Of a DNA stretch of 64,000 bases, positions 14,932 to 25,910 are shown piece by piece. The notes beneath the pieces were generated by a model. The model had not been told where the DNA came from and did not search any database. It saw only the letters and a list, made by a program, of their open reading frames with translations. This DNA is from Microvirga mediterraneensis (lineage in GTDB: Bacteria > Pseudomonadota > Alphaproteobacteria > Rhizobiales > Beijerinckiaceae), in NCBI RefSeq assembly GCF_013520865.1, contig NZ_JACDXJ010000001.1:3829501-3893500 (forward strand), in the 5' to 3' direction. How positions within the stretch are numbered: position 1 is the first letter of the stretch; each line of letters starts with the position of its first letter. A program made the position numbers and the translations under genes.

Positions 14932-16422
14932 ATGCCCGGCATCGCTTTGATCTCACCCGTGGATTTGGAGCAACTCACCGGCGACTTCGCCGCCTCTGTC
15001 TCCGAGCAATCCAAAGGCGCCCCGGACAGTGCCCTGCAAGAGGCACTCGCCCACACGATCGAAGCGAAGGTGCAGGCCCAGCTCTCGGTGGTGCTTGAGG
15101 GCATCGGGGACGCGTTCTATTCCCTCGATGATCAATGGCGGTTCAGCTACATCAACCGCATGGCGGAAAGCTTCTTCGGCGAGCCCCGCCATTCCATGCT
15201 GCGCAGGGTGATTTGGGACGTGTTCCCCGAAGCCGGGGGGACCGACCTGAGGCGGCGCTACGAAGAGGTCTTCGCCTCCGGCCAACCCCTCTCCTTCGAT
15301 GCACAAGCCATCGGGCGCCCGGGGCATCACCTGGAGTTCAATGTCTTTCCTTATAAGGGCGGTCTCGGCGTCAGCTTCCGAGACTGGACGGAGCGCCGCT
15401 GCGCCGAGGAGGAACTGCGCGAGCGCCAGGCGCAGATCAGCGCGCTGGCCGACAATCTCCCCCTCGGCATGGTCTATCAGATGGATAACGGCGTCGGCTA
15501 TGAGGGCCGCCGCTTCATCTACGTCTCGGCCAGTTGCGAGCGGCTGAACGGCATCCCTGCGGACAAGGTCCCGGGGGATCAAAGTCTTCTCTTCAATCTC
15601 ATTCTCCCCGAGTTCCGCGAGCCCGTCTATCGGGCGCAGCTGGAAGCGCACGCTCAGCTCAAGCCCCTCGACATCGAGTTCGCCATCCGCCATGCCAGGA
15701 CCGGCGAGATCCGCTGGCAGCGCATCGTCGATGCGCCACGCAGGCTACCGAACGGCAAGATCGTCTGGGATGGAATTCAGATCGACATCACCGATCAGAA
15801 GCGTGCCGAGGATCATCAGCGGCTTCTGATCAATGAGTTGAATCATCGGGTGAAGAACACGCTCGCCACGGTTCAATCCCTTGCGGCACAAAGCTTTCGC
15901 AGCGTCGGGGCGCAAAGTATCGATTCCCTGCCCTCCGCCTGCGCCTCCTTCGAGGAGCGGCTTTTCGCCCTCGCCCGCGCCCATGACGTGCTGACGCGGG
16001 AGAACTGGGATGGAGCCGATTTCTCGGATGTTCTCAGCCAGGCATGCATGCCCTACCGGACCGATGGGGCAGAGTGCCGCCGCATCGAGATCGGCGGACC
16101 GGACCTGCGGATCTCGCCGTCCATGGCCCTCAGCTTTTCCATGATTCTGCACGAGCTTTTCACCAATGCCCTCAAGTACGGCGCCTTGAGCAACGCATCG
16201 GGCCGTGTGCGCATCTCCTGGTCGACCCTCGCCGGCACGCCGGGCTCGCGCCTGTCGATGCGGTGGGAAGAGCATGGGGGCCCTCGGGTGGACCCTCCGT
16301 CCCGCAAGGGATTCGGGTCGCGGCTCATCCAGGACGGCATAGCCCGGGAACTGAACGGCACCGTAGCCCTGAGCTACGATCCGGACGGGGTCGTCTGCAC
16401 CGTCGACGTGCCGCTTCCTTGA
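14932..16422 (+). CDS. HWE-family sensor histidine kinase with two PAS domains
   Basis: A 496-residue cytoplasmic sensor kinase; no membrane segment. PAS 1 covers about residues 45-155 and PAS 2 about 170-290 (ending IQIDITDQKRAE). The HWE kinase core begins NELNHRVKNTLATVQ with phosphoacceptor His305, followed by the HELFTNALKYGAL N-box and GFGSRLIQDGI. HWE kinases in this order often feed general stress or light signalling. No response regulator gene is adjacent, so the partner is elsewhere. It follows the EcfG-linked small gene by 135 bp. Confidence 0.9.
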   Translation: MPGIALISPVDLEQLTGDFAASVSEQSKGAPDSALQEALAHTIEAKVQAQLSVVLEGIGDAFYSLDDQWRFSYINRMAESFFGEPRHSMLRRVIWDVFPEAGGTDLRRRYEEVFASGQPLSFDAQAIGRPGHHLEFNVFPYKGGLGVSFRDWTERRCAEEELRERQAQISALADNLPLGMVYQMDNGVGYEGRRFIYVSASCERLNGIPADKVPGDQSLLFNLILPEFREPVYRAQLEAHAQLKPLDIEFAIRHARTGEIRWQRIVDAPRRLPNGKIVWDGIQIDITDQKRAEDHQRLLINELNHRVKNTLATVQSLAAQSFRSVGAQSIDSLPSACASFEERLFALARAHDVLTRENWDGADFSDVLSQACMPYRTDGAECRRIEIGGPDLRISPSMALSFSMILHELFTNALKYGALSNASGRVRISWSTLAGTPGSRLSMRWEEHGGPRVDPPSRKGFGSRLIQDGIARELNGTVALSYDPDGVVCTVDVPLP

Positions 16423-16501
16423 GGAGGACCAAGCACGTTTTCACAAGGCGCATAGATCATTAGTCGATAGAGCCGTCAGGCTTCTTGCGAACGCAACCTA
16501 A

Positions 16502-17647
<1,146 letters not shown>

Positions 17648-17668
17648 TCTTCACTCAAGACAATCCTG

Positions 17669-17700
17669 AAAAAGGGCGGCCTACCGGTCGCCCTTTTTTG
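17669..17700 (+). terminator. Intrinsic terminator after TRAP binding protein gene
   Basis: Stem AAGGGCG / CGCCCTT followed by TTTTTG, 20-50 bp after the stop at 17647. Confidence 0.9.
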
Positions 17701-17807
17701 TTGCCATCTTTGTCCCTACATAAATTCTCTCAGGTCGCGACGCCGTTCTTGACGGCATCAACTCTACGGTAAGTCCTTTCCTTCCATTCAAAGGTACTCC
17801 CTGGACG

Positions 17808-18398
17808 ATGCGCTGGACTTTGCGGATCAGCTTTCTCCTCTTTCTGGCCTGGGCCATCTTCATGGTCTCGCCTTTCGTCGCGCTCTACGACCTCTCCAAG
17901 GCCGTTGAAGCCAGGGACATGGACCGGATCACGGAGCGGGTGAACTTCAACGCGCTTCGCGCCTCCCTCGCCCGGCAGATCCTGGGCGAATTCCTGAAGA
18001 CGCAGGACCTCGGCGGGCTGGACCGGCAAACGGCCGCCCAAGCCGGGACCGCAACGCTCAACCCCGTGCTCGAGGAACTCATCACACCGCATGCCCTCCT
18101 CGATCTTCTCGATGACGGGCAGCTGCAGCGCTACGAAGGAGCCGCGGGCGGCAAAGGCATCCTGACCCCTCCGGGTTTCGATGCCGCGTCCATTGAGACA
18201 GCCTGGCGGACATTCATCCTGTCGGAGACGCAAGGCTTTCGCTCCATCACCATCCCGGTCCCCGTCGATGAACCGAAGACACGGCAGTTCAAGATCACCT
18301 TGCGCCTGAGCAGCGCCACCTGGCGGCTGACCGGAATCGACCTTCCTGACACACTCAGAAAAGAATTGACCAAGCGCGCAGCAGCCGCGACGAAGTAA
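17808..18398 (+). CDS. DUF2939 family membrane-anchored protein
   Basis: A 196-residue protein with an N-terminal membrane anchor (ISFLLFLAWAIFMVSPFVAL). The DUF2939 pattern follows: LYDLSKAVEARDMDRITERV then NFNALRASLARQI, and a C-terminal beta-rich part (FKITLRLSSATWRLTGIDLP). The family is found widely in Proteobacteria; its function is not known. Probably faces the periplasm. Monocistronic: a terminator lies upstream and another downstream. Confidence 0.8.
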   Translation: MRWTLRISFLLFLAWAIFMVSPFVALYDLSKAVEARDMDRITERVNFNALRASLARQILGEFLKTQDLGGLDRQTAAQAGTATLNPVLEELITPHALLDLLDDGQLQRYEGAAGGKGILTPPGFDAASIETAWRTFILSETQGFRSITIPVPVDEPKTRQFKITLRLSSATWRLTGIDLPDTLRKELTKRAAAATK

Positions 18399-18458
18399 AA
18401 GCCTTCATCAGGCCTGCACGGCCGCCATCCGATAAAGACCGAAGGATCCGAGACGCCG

Positions 18459-18490
18459 AAAAGCCCGCCTGAAAGGACAGGCGGGCTTTT
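18459..18490. terminator. Bidirectional intrinsic terminator
   Basis: Near-perfect stem AAAAGCCCGCCTG / CAGGCGGGCTTTT with a short loop, A-rich on one side and T-rich on the other, so it can work in both directions. It follows the DUF2939 gene. Confidence 0.9.
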
Positions 18491-18828
18491 CGTTACGCGG
18501 GACTTGAACGCAAATTCCGGCACATCTCTTCCATACAGAAGAGTATTGACGACGCTCTTCAGTGGACGAACAACCACCCGACCGTCGCAAGTGGAAATAC
18601 TGTGCCAAGAATAAAACAGATGACTTGTGAGGTCATTTCCATTCCCTCCATGGCACGATAACCATGAATACCGGAATGCGTTCCCCAAAAATGACCAATT
18701 TATTAAAATCAAGGACGCTCAATACGTAAATGCGAGGCTCAATCTAACCTACTTATACATCTCGACCGCCCACGGGAACCGAGCTGAGCCGCTCTGATTG
18801 TCACCATAGCGAAGGTGAGGCGTAAACG
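18491..18828. other. Intergenic region before AI-2E permease gene
   Basis: About 340 bp, AT-richer than its neighbours around 18600-18760. No gene or RNA structure recognised. It presumably contains the promoter of the gene at 18829. Confidence 0.5.
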
Positions 18829-19911
18829 ATGGATGATCAGAACCGTTCCGTTCGTGGGCTCATGGGAGACGCGGAATTCGTCCGCAAGACTTTCATCGTG
18901 CTCGGCATAGGCGTGTTTGCCCTCCTGCTGTGGACGCTATCGGACGTTCTCCTCCTCGCCTTCGGCGCCGTCCTCGTGGCGATCCTGCTGCATGCGGCCT
19001 CGGATGCGCTCGTGCGCTATCTCAAGGTCCCCGAGCGCTGGAGCTTGACCGTTGCCGCCCTGATCATCTTCGCGCTGCTCCTCGCCATCATCGCGCTTTT
19101 CGGAACGCAGGTACGGTCCCAGTTCTCGAACGTGGTCGAACAGCTTCCCCTCGCCATCGACAACTTCGCCAAGCAGCTCGGCCTCGGCGCCGTCAGCGAC
19201 GATCTGTCCGAAATCGTGAGCAATGCGCCCGTCGGTGGAATGGCGGCCCGCCTTGCCGGGATCGGCGGCGCTATTCTCAACGGCCTCGCCGACTTCGCCC
19301 TGGTGGTGCTCGCAGGCCTCTACATCGCGGCCGCGCCTCGTCTCTACAGGCAGGGCTTCGTCAAGCTGTTTCCCATCCGCCATCACGCCCGCGTGGAGAG
19401 TTCGCTGCAGGCATCCGGTCAGGCCCTGAGGCTCTGGCTCACGGCCCAGCTGATCGCCATGTCCTGCGTGGCAATTCTGTCGACCATTGCCTTCTGGCTG
19501 ATCGGCCTGCCCTCGGCGATCGCACTCGGCCTCATCGCGGGCCTGGCCGATTTCATCCCGTTCCTCGGCCCGATCCTCGGGGCGTTGCCTGCCGTCCTGA
19601 TCGCATTCGGCGTGAGCGGAGAGACGGCGCTCTGGACGATGCTCGCGGTCATCGCCATCCAGCAAGTCGAAGGCAACATCATCTTTCCCCTCGTGGCGCG
19701 CAGCGTCATCAGTATCCCTCCGGCCCTGGCATTGTTCGCCATCCTGATCGGCAGCGCCCTGTTCGGCGCCTTCGGCCTGATCTTCGGCTTCCCGCTTGCC
19801 GTGGTTGCCTATGTGCTGGTCAAGAAGCTCTACGTGCGGGAGACGCTGGGGGAACACACGGAAGTCCCTGGCGAGTCCGGCAGCGATCAACAGGAAGCGC
19901 CGGGCGCGTGA
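18829..19911 (+). CDS. AI-2E family transporter (PerM/YdiK type)
   Basis: A 360-residue polytopic inner-membrane protein of the AI-2E exporter superfamily. About seven to eight hydrophobic segments are visible, with the family marks LLAFGAVLVAILLHAASDAL near the start, GLPSAIALGLIAGLADFIPF, LGPILGALPAVLIA, and IQQVEGNIIFPLVARSVIS. Cargo is unknown for most members. The C-terminus is short and acidic. No operon partners. Confidence 0.9.
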   Translation: MDDQNRSVRGLMGDAEFVRKTFIVLGIGVFALLLWTLSDVLLLAFGAVLVAILLHAASDALVRYLKVPERWSLTVAALIIFALLLAIIALFGTQVRSQFSNVVEQLPLAIDNFAKQLGLGAVSDDLSEIVSNAPVGGMAARLAGIGGAILNGLADFALVVLAGLYIAAAPRLYRQGFVKLFPIRHHARVESSLQASGQALRLWLTAQLIAMSCVAILSTIAFWLIGLPSAIALGLIAGLADFIPFLGPILGALPAVLIAFGVSGETALWTMLAVIAIQQVEGNIIFPLVARSVISIPPALALFAILIGSALFGAFGLIFGFPLAVVAYVLVKKLYVRETLGEHTEVPGESGSDQQEAPGA

Positions 19912-20027
19912 CCGAAGGATTAGCTCATGAGTCGAAACCCGGTCCTGCGGCACGGATCTAAAGGCTTAAGTGGATTTACGCCAAGCTGGAACAGATCTGA
20001 AATGACGCGCAGCGCAGGGAGCCCGCC

Positions 20028-20366
20028 ATGAAGGCCTATATGCTCGGTATGATTGTGCTGCTCGGAAGCCTTTCGGACATTCCCGCCATGGCACAGCAGC
20101 TGCCCCGGTTCAATATCGAGGCGACCTGCAAGGAGGCTCGGCCCCTTACCCCGCAGGATACCAACCCCTACGAGAGCTGCATGAGGGACGAGACGGCAGC
20201 GGAACGCCAGCTTAGAGACATCTGGAGCAGCGCGGCTGAAGGCACACGTGCGACCTGCGCAAGGGAAGCGCAGATCGGCGGGACGCCGAGCTATGTCGAC
20301 ATGCTCACCTGTCTACAGGTCGCTCAGGGCACGCCCCCGACCGTGACGTCGCGCCGCCGGAAATAG
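20028..20366 (+). CDS. Small secreted cysteine-containing protein
   Basis: A 112-residue protein with a signal peptide (MKAYMLGMIVLLGSLSDIPA, then MAQQ). The mature part holds four Cys (EATCKEAR, YESCMRDET, RATCAREA, MLTCLQVAQG) spaced as if for two disulfides. No named family recognised, though similar small periplasmic proteins are common in Rhizobiales. ATG 20028 follows GGGAGCCCGCC. Confidence 0.7.
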   Translation: MKAYMLGMIVLLGSLSDIPAMAQQLPRFNIEATCKEARPLTPQDTNPYESCMRDETAAERQLRDIWSSAAEGTRATCAREAQIGGTPSYVDMLTCLQVAQGTPPTVTSRRRK

Positions 20367-20429
20367 GCGCGATAACGTCTACGTCCCAAGCCAAAACATC
20401 GCATGCAGCAGCCGCTCCGACGCCAAGTG

Positions 20430-20675
20430 TCAGGATCGCGGTTTCGGGATAGGGTTCGAGTGACGCGGTTTCGGCTCTTCGACCAGACGGAAACTTACAG
20501 GTTGCGATTTCCAATCGGACGGCAATTGAAGCGGTACGGTACACGTGGTCAGCAGGCTCCGGCCCTCTCGGTTCCGGACCTCGAACACGAAGCCCGGCCG
20601 CTCCATTTGCGCGCAGCTCTGCCACTGGTCGAAATCGACCCAATCGCTCATCGGCGTAACCTCATGATGCTTCAT
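20430..20675 (-). CDS. Small protein coupled to serralysin gene
   Basis: An 81-residue protein without a signal peptide. It is rich in aromatic residues (WVDFDQWQSC), has two Cys, and ends in a Pro/Lys/Arg tail. Its ATG shares one base with the stop of the upstream serralysin gene (TGATG), so it is translated with the protease. No family recognised. Metalloproteases of this type are often co-expressed with an inhibitor, but known inhibitors (I38) are larger and exported, so that role is only a guess. Confidence 0.6.
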   Translation of the reverse strand: MKHHEVTPMSDWVDFDQWQSCAQMERPGFVFEVRNREGRSLLTTCTVPLQLPSDWKSQPVSFRLVEEPKPRHSNPIPKPRS

Positions 20676-22066
20676 CAGAGATAAAGGTCGGCGGCCGTCA
20701 GCGTCGAGATGCCGGCGACATTGATGCGAAAGTCGGCGATCCTGTCGCCGTTCACGTCTCCCGCCAGCACACCACCGGTGAAGTTCAATTGGCCTGCATG
20801 GCCCGAGAAGCCTGCGCCGCCGAGGAACGAGAAGGCCTGATCGCCGCCGGTCGCCGTACTGGCATCGATGCTTCGCAGATCGATGTGGTCGGTCCCTCGC
20901 ACGAAATCCAGAACCGTATCGCGGGCATTAGGTGTGGAGTCCTTGATGGAGTTGAAATCGAAGATGTCCGCTCCGCCGCCGCCGGTAAGCGTATCGGCTC
21001 CAATGCCGCCGTCCAGGATGTCCGCCCCACCGAGCCCGTAGAGTTTGTCCGCTCCCGCACCACCCTTGAGCAGGTTTGCGCCGTCGTTGCCGGTCAGCGT
21101 ATCGTTGCCCGATCCACCCACCGCATTCTCGATGAGAGAACGTGTATCGCCCTGATAGAGCAAAGCATTGGCAATATTGCCGACTGCGACCTTCGAGCCG
21201 TCCCAGCTCAGCTTCGCAAGCTGAGCGTTGGACGTCTTGGTCCATTCGCCCGGGCGCAGATCGATTTTGAGATTGGTCGTATAGTTCGAGAGATTGTACG
21301 TATCGTTGCCGCCCCCATCCCAGATCGTCAGGAAGATCCTGTTGTCGCCAGGGGCCCCTTGGGCCACGCCATTGATGCTCATCTCGCCCGTGGCAGGATT
21401 CCAGGAATAGGTCGAGTTGCCGCTGTTCGTGGCATAGTTCGCCCCGTACATGTGCTGCACGGCCGCGATATCGTACATCATCAGCGACTGCGCATATCCC
21501 CAGGTCTCATTGGTGTAACCCGACGTCGTGGAGCCCCCGAGATACGAGCGGTAGCTCATGACCGTATACTCCAGAGAGTCCCGGTCCTGCGGCATGACGT
21601 TGCCTTCATGCGGATGGTCGAGCCCGATCGCATGCCCGAGCTCGTGCAGGAAGACCATGGAGGCGTAGTTGCCCTTGGCCGTGCTGGTGAAATAGCCGTT
21701 CGAGAGGTTGAACCAGACATCTCCGCCCTCTGCTGCCGTCGAGGGAAGATAAGCCCATGCGGTCGGTGTCGCGTCCGACATGGCCAAGCGCACATCGGCA
21801 TGCTGCGTGGCCGTTTCATCCATCTCCGTGAAGGTCAGGTTCGCAACGGAGGCATAGGCCTTCAAGGCATTGCGGGCGGTTGTCTGCTGAATAGAGCCGA
21901 GGCCCTGGAAGTTGGTTATGTTTTCCGCAGCACCGTAGGACGTTCCGTAGGTCGATCCGCTTGTCGGGAAACTATAGGTTACGTTGTTCGATCCCCATTT
22001 ATAATCGCCAAGAACACCATCGACATACGCATTTCCAGTCAGGCCATAAGTAGCAATAGCAGACAT
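20675..22066 (-). CDS. Serralysin-like RTX metalloprotease (M10B)
   Basis: A 463-residue zinc metalloprotease, secreted by a type I system without N-terminal signal. Zinc site HELGHAIGLDHPHEG (His141, Glu142, His145, His151), Met-turn MSY at 170-172. The C-terminal half carries RTX calcium-binding nonapeptides (GGSGNDTLTG, GGAGADKLYG, GGIGADTLTG) and an M10 C-terminal serralysin domain. It ends in hydrophobic AADLYL, consistent with a type I secretion signal. No ABC/MFP/TolC export genes are adjacent. Upstream 22067-22311 is non-coding. Confidence 0.93.
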   Translation of the reverse strand: MSAIATYGLTGNAYVDGVLGDYKWGSNNVTYSFPTSGSTYGTSYGAAENITNFQGLGSIQQTTARNALKAYASVANLTFTEMDETATQHADVRLAMSDATPTAWAYLPSTAAEGGDVWFNLSNGYFTSTAKGNYASMVFLHELGHAIGLDHPHEGNVMPQDRDSLEYTVMSYRSYLGGSTTSGYTNETWGYAQSLMMYDIAAVQHMYGANYATNSGNSTYSWNPATGEMSINGVAQGAPGDNRIFLTIWDGGGNDTYNLSNYTTNLKIDLRPGEWTKTSNAQLAKLSWDGSKVAVGNIANALLYQGDTRSLIENAVGGSGNDTLTGNDGANLLKGGAGADKLYGLGGADILDGGIGADTLTGGGGADIFDFNSIKDSTPNARDTVLDFVRGTDHIDLRSIDASTATGGDQAFSFLGGAGFSGHAGQLNFTGGVLAGDVNGDRIADFRINVAGISTLTAADLYL

Positions 22067-22311
22067 AAAACACCCTGTTCGGAAATTATTCTGAAAACTA
22101 AGAAATCAGAACTTCTCTAAGACTGACGAGGGTTGCCGTTGGGAGCGATGCTGGCAATTACTCCAAAAGAGGTATTCTTCGGCTTGATGCGCGGATTTTA
22201 GTTCGGATATGCCGCAATCGAGCAGCGATTTTCCGTGCATTTCCCTGGGATGGAGACGCTCGCGCCGGGCTCCTCGCCACGTCCAAGTCTGCGACGCTTT
22301 GCCTCCGAACG

Positions 22312-22815
22312 TTACTCCCCACGCACGCTGGGATCCTCCATCGGCCAATCGGTGATGCGCTCCAGGAGCTCCGCGACGGTGAAATCCTCCTCCGGGCCGG
22401 CAACCCGGTCGCGGACGGAGATTCCGGCCGCATGCACCGTCTCCGGATCGCCCGAGACGAGCGGATGCCACCAATAGAGGTCGTGCCCCTCGGCTAGGAG
22501 CCTATAGGCGCAGGTATGGGGCAGCCAGGAGAGGCTCCGCACGGCCTGCGGCGTAAGCCGCACGCAATCGGCCACCTTGGCCTGGCGGTTCGGGTAATCT
22601 TTGCAGCGACAGGTCTGGTCGTTGAGGAGGGTACAGCCCACATCCGTGTACATCACCTCGGCCGTGTCCTCGTCCTCGAGCTTGACGAGACAGCAGCGGC
22701 CGCAGCCGTCGCAGAGGCTCTCCCACTCGTCCAGGGTCATGGCTTCGAGCGACTTCACGCGCCAGAAAGGTTGCTTCTCCGGCTGCGGGCGAACGAGGGG
22801 TGCGGCATTTGGCAT
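22312..22815 (-). CDS. YcgN family cysteine cluster protein (UPF0260)
   Basis: A 167-residue protein of the UPF0260/YcgN family. The N-terminus has KPFWR-like [19 protein letters not shown]. The cluster Cys lie in [17 protein letters not shown], then [14 protein letters not shown] and DCVRLTP, suggesting Fe-S or metal binding. The [14 protein letters not shown] segment is also conserved. Function is unknown in the family. ATG 22815 (MPNAAP) was preferred to the longer frame to 22869. Confidence 0.9.
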   Translation of the reverse strand: MPNAAPLVRPQPEKQPFWRVKSLEAMTLDEWESLCDGCGRCCLVKLEDEDTAEVMYTDVGCTLLNDQTCRCKDYPNRQAKVADCVRLTPQAVRSLSWLPHTCAYRLLAEGHDLYWWHPLVSGDPETVHAAGISVRDRVAGPEEDFTVAELLERITDWPMEDPSVRGE

Positions 22816-23027
22816 GTGGGCGCTTTGACGTCTTTTTGAGGCGGTTTGAGGGAAGGTGCTAAGCCGCACACCGGGCAGCCTATCCTTCGGAAGAGGTAAA
22901 TCTCTGTGAACCTACAAACAAGGTTCTGAGTTATATATATCGGCATCGCCACGCTTCGGCATTGCCGATAGGACATTCAAATATCATAAACTAGGCAGGT
23001 CAGGCCCTGACCTGCTCGAGGACCGTC

Positions 23028-25238
23028 GTGAGTCAGAAGCCCCCAATTCCTCTTATGACCCGGATCAAGCGCGGCGCGCTCTGGTTCGACGCGTGGCTCA
23101 ACTCCACGCTGTATCAAAGCGGGCGCGGACTGGGCAGCGCGTGGGGCTGGTACTCGGAGAAAATGAAGTGTCTGCGGTTTCGCGGGCCTCTTCGCGGTAT
23201 CCTCGACCTGACCAGCGAGGCGACGACGCTCGGCACTGCGGGCGGCATCGTCATGCTGGCGCTCGCCCTGCCGGCTTTCCGGGAGACGGAAGACGACTGG
23301 CTCAAGACCCAGGATCTCGCCGTCACCTTCCTCGACCGCTACGGCCAGGAGGTCGGGCGGCGGGGCCTTCACCTCGACGATTCCTACAAGCTCGAGGATT
23401 TCCCGGACTACATGATCAAGGCCGCGCTGGCGACGGAAGACCGGCGCTTCTACGATCACTGGGGCATCGACCCGATCGGCACCATGCGCGCCCTCATGGT
23501 CAACACCCAGGGCGGCGGCGTCGTGCAGGGCGGTTCCTCCATCACCCAGCAGCTGGCCAAGAACCTCTTCCTGACCAACGAGAGGTCCCTGGAGCGCAAG
23601 ATCAAGGAAGCGTTCCTGGCGGTCTGGCTCGAATTCCACCTGACCAAGGATGAGATCCTCAAGCTCTATCTCGACCGCGCCTATATGGGCGGCGGCGCCC
23701 ACGGCGTCGTGGCGGCGGCGGATTACTATTTCGGCAAGCCGGCCAAGGAATTGACCCTGGCCGAATCCGCCATGCTGGCCGGCCTGTTCAAGGCTCCGAC
23801 CAAATATGCCCCGCACGTGAACCTGCCGGCGGCCCGCGCCCGGGCGAACGAGGTCCTGCGCAACATGGTCGAGGCCGGCTTCCTGACGGAAGGCCAGATC
23901 CAGACGGCCCGGCGCAATCCGGCGACCCCGGTCAACCGGCAGCGCGAGACCACGCCGGATTTCTATCTCGACTGGGCCTTCGAACAGGTGAAGGCGCTCG
24001 CGTCCGAGAAGAAGTTCGGCCACGAGCGGGTGCTGATCGTGAAGACCCCGCTCGACACGGCGCTCCAGCGGCATACGGAAGAGACGCTGGAGAACATGCT
24101 TCGCCAGCACGGCCGCCAGTACAAAGCCGGCCAAGGCGCCATCGTCGTCATGGACGTGGACGGCGCCGTCCGCACCATCGTCGGCGGGCGGGATTACGGG
24201 CAGAGCCAGTTCAACCGTGCCACGGCGGGATTGCGCCAGCCAGGCTCGTCCTTCAAGCCCTTCGTCTATGCCGCGGCCCTGACGACCAATCCGAAGCTGC
24301 GGCCCAATTCGACGGTCGTCGACCGGCCGATCTGCCTCGGCAACTGGTGCCCGCAGAACTATGGCCGCTCATTCGCCGGCGCCATGCCGCTGGTCTCGGC
24401 CCTAGCCCGCTCCATCAACTCGATCCCGGTCCAGATGTCCGTCGAGATCGGGAAGGGCAACGCCAAGGCGGGCCGCGCCGTGATCGTCGATACGGCCAAG
24501 CGCATGGGCCTCACCCACCCGCTGACGGATTCGAGCTCGCTCCCCATCGGCGCCGCCGAGGTCACGCCGATCGACATGGCGGCCTCGTACGCGGTCTTCG
24601 CCAATGGCGGCAAGCGCGCCGATCCCTATGCCGCCTGGGAGGTCCGCAACTCTTCGGGCGAGGTCATCTACCGGCACGACCGGGACACGCCGCCCAAGCA
24701 GGTGCTCGACACCCGGGTCGTCAACGACATGAATTTCATGCTCAACAAGGTGGTCGAGGAAGGCACCGGCAAGCGGGCCGCGCTCGAAGGCATCCCGGCC
24801 GCCGGAAAGACCGGCACCACCAACGGCTACAAGGATGCCTGGTTCGTGGGCTATACGGGCAATCTCGTCGCCAGCGTCTGGTACGGCAATGACGATTCCC
24901 GCCCCATGAACGAGATGACCGGCGGCACGCTTCCGGCAATGACATGGCACGAGGTGATGGGCCTCGCCCATCAGAACCTGGAGATCCGCCCCATCCCCGG
25001 CGCGAGCCCGGCCAACGCCTTCCGCGTCGCCTCCTCGAAGGGCCAGGCGGCGGATCAGGCCCAGGCTCCGGCTCAGTCCTTCCTGGCCGGCACACTCTCC
25101 CGCAAGTCCTACGAGGTCCTTGGCGGAATCGGGACCCTGTTCCAGTCGGTCGACCGTTCGGTGACGACGGGCAAGGCGCCGGAGGCCCCGGGCGGCTCCG
25201 CCGCCGTGGACGGCCGCCGCCAAGTAGCGATGCCCTAA
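23028..25238 (+). CDS. Class A penicillin-binding protein (PBP1A-type)
   Basis: A 736-residue bifunctional peptidoglycan synthase. One membrane anchor lies around residues 65-85 (GGIVMLALALPAF). The GT51 glycosyltransferase has catalytic Glu137 (ATEDRRFYDHWGID), GGSSITQQLAKNLF and RKIKEAFLA. The transpeptidase has SSFK (Ser407), the SIN triad in ARSINSIP, and KTGTT. Acts at the periplasmic face in cell wall elongation or repair. The start is a GTG at 23028; ATG 23055 is an alternative. Followed by DUF1214/DUF1254 genes after 3 bp. Confidence 0.93.
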   Translation: MSQKPPIPLMTRIKRGALWFDAWLNSTLYQSGRGLGSAWGWYSEKMKCLRFRGPLRGILDLTSEATTLGTAGGIVMLALALPAFRETEDDWLKTQDLAVTFLDRYGQEVGRRGLHLDDSYKLEDFPDYMIKAALATEDRRFYDHWGIDPIGTMRALMVNTQGGGVVQGGSSITQQLAKNLFLTNERSLERKIKEAFLAVWLEFHLTKDEILKLYLDRAYMGGGAHGVVAAADYYFGKPAKELTLAESAMLAGLFKAPTKYAPHVNLPAARARANEVLRNMVEAGFLTEGQIQTARRNPATPVNRQRETTPDFYLDWAFEQVKALASEKKFGHERVLIVKTPLDTALQRHTEETLENMLRQHGRQYKAGQGAIVVMDVDGAVRTIVGGRDYGQSQFNRATAGLRQPGSSFKPFVYAAALTTNPKLRPNSTVVDRPICLGNWCPQNYGRSFAGAMPLVSALARSINSIPVQMSVEIGKGNAKAGRAVIVDTAKRMGLTHPLTDSSSLPIGAAEVTPIDMAASYAVFANGGKRADPYAAWEVRNSSGEVIYRHDRDTPPKQVLDTRVVNDMNFMLNKVVEEGTGKRAALEGIPAAGKTGTTNGYKDAWFVGYTGNLVASVWYGNDDSRPMNEMTGGTLPAMTWHEVMGLAHQNLEIRPIPGASPANAFRVASSKGQAADQAQAPAQSFLAGTLSRKSYEVLGGIGTLFQSVDRSVTTGKAPEAPGGSAAVDGRRQVAMP

Positions 25239-25241
25239 CGA

Positions 25242-25910
25242 ATGCACACAGAGGCTCCCTTGACGAACGCTCCGGCGGCCGCTTCGATGCGCGCCCCATC
25301 GACCCCGATATCGCCCGTGAACGTCAGACGCGTCCCGACAGCCCTCCTCATCGTCTATGCGCTTCTTCTGGCGCTGGGGCTCGGCTTGGGTTCCGCCTAT
25401 TGGGCCATCAACGGCGACCCGCCCTTCGGGAGCCTGCGTCTTGGACCGTGGCAGGCATGGCCCAAGCTCGGCTCGCCGGAGGCGGATCCGTACATGCGGG
25501 CCATCCTCGCCCGGCGCGGCGATGTTCCGTTGGCGACGGGCGAAGGGCTGGGCTTCACCGCCCGGACCGACAGCGAAGGCAGGCCGCTCGATTCCGCCTG
25601 CACCTATACCATCGGCGCGGTTGCCCCGACCGCTCGGCTCTGGACCCTGACTCTTTACGACGGCGACGGGCGCCTGCCCATTACCGAGCTTGGACGCAGA
25701 AACTTCACCTCGGCGGAGGTGATCCGGGATTCTCAGGACCGTTTCACCATCGCCCTGTCCCGTACGCTGCAGCCGGGCAACTGGATCCAGCTTCCCCCCT
25801 CGGGCCCCTTCGTGGCGGCGCTTCGTCTCTACGACCCTCCGGGAGCCGCCGGCGCCAATCTCGATGAAGTCGACTTTCCCGTCATTCAGCGCCTGGGATG
25901 CGGAACATGA
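25242..25910 (+). CDS. DUF1214 domain membrane protein
   Basis: A 222-residue protein with one membrane anchor (ALLIVYALLLALGLGLGSAY) and a DUF1214 domain: PYMRAILARRGDVPL, GEGLGFTARTDSEG, WTLTLYDGDGRL, and the GNWIQLPPSGPFVAALRLYD end. It starts 3 bp after the PBP1A stop, with ATGA overlap to the next gene, so the three form an operon. The domain's role is not established. Confidence 0.88.
   Translation: MHTEAPLTNAPAAASMRAPSTPISPVNVRRVPTALLIVYALLLALGLGLGSAYWAINGDPPFGSLRLGPWQAWPKLGSPEADPYMRAILARRGDVPLATGEGLGFTARTDSEGRPLDSACTYTIGAVAPTARLWTLTLYDGDGRLPITELGRRNFTSAEVIRDSQDRFTIALSRTLQPGNWIQLPPSGPFVAALRLYDPPGAAGANLDEVDFPVIQRLGCGT

Noticed and set aside
20430..20675. Calling the small gene a serralysin inhibitor
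   Set aside because: Known inhibitors of this protease group are exported and larger; no sequence match was seen.
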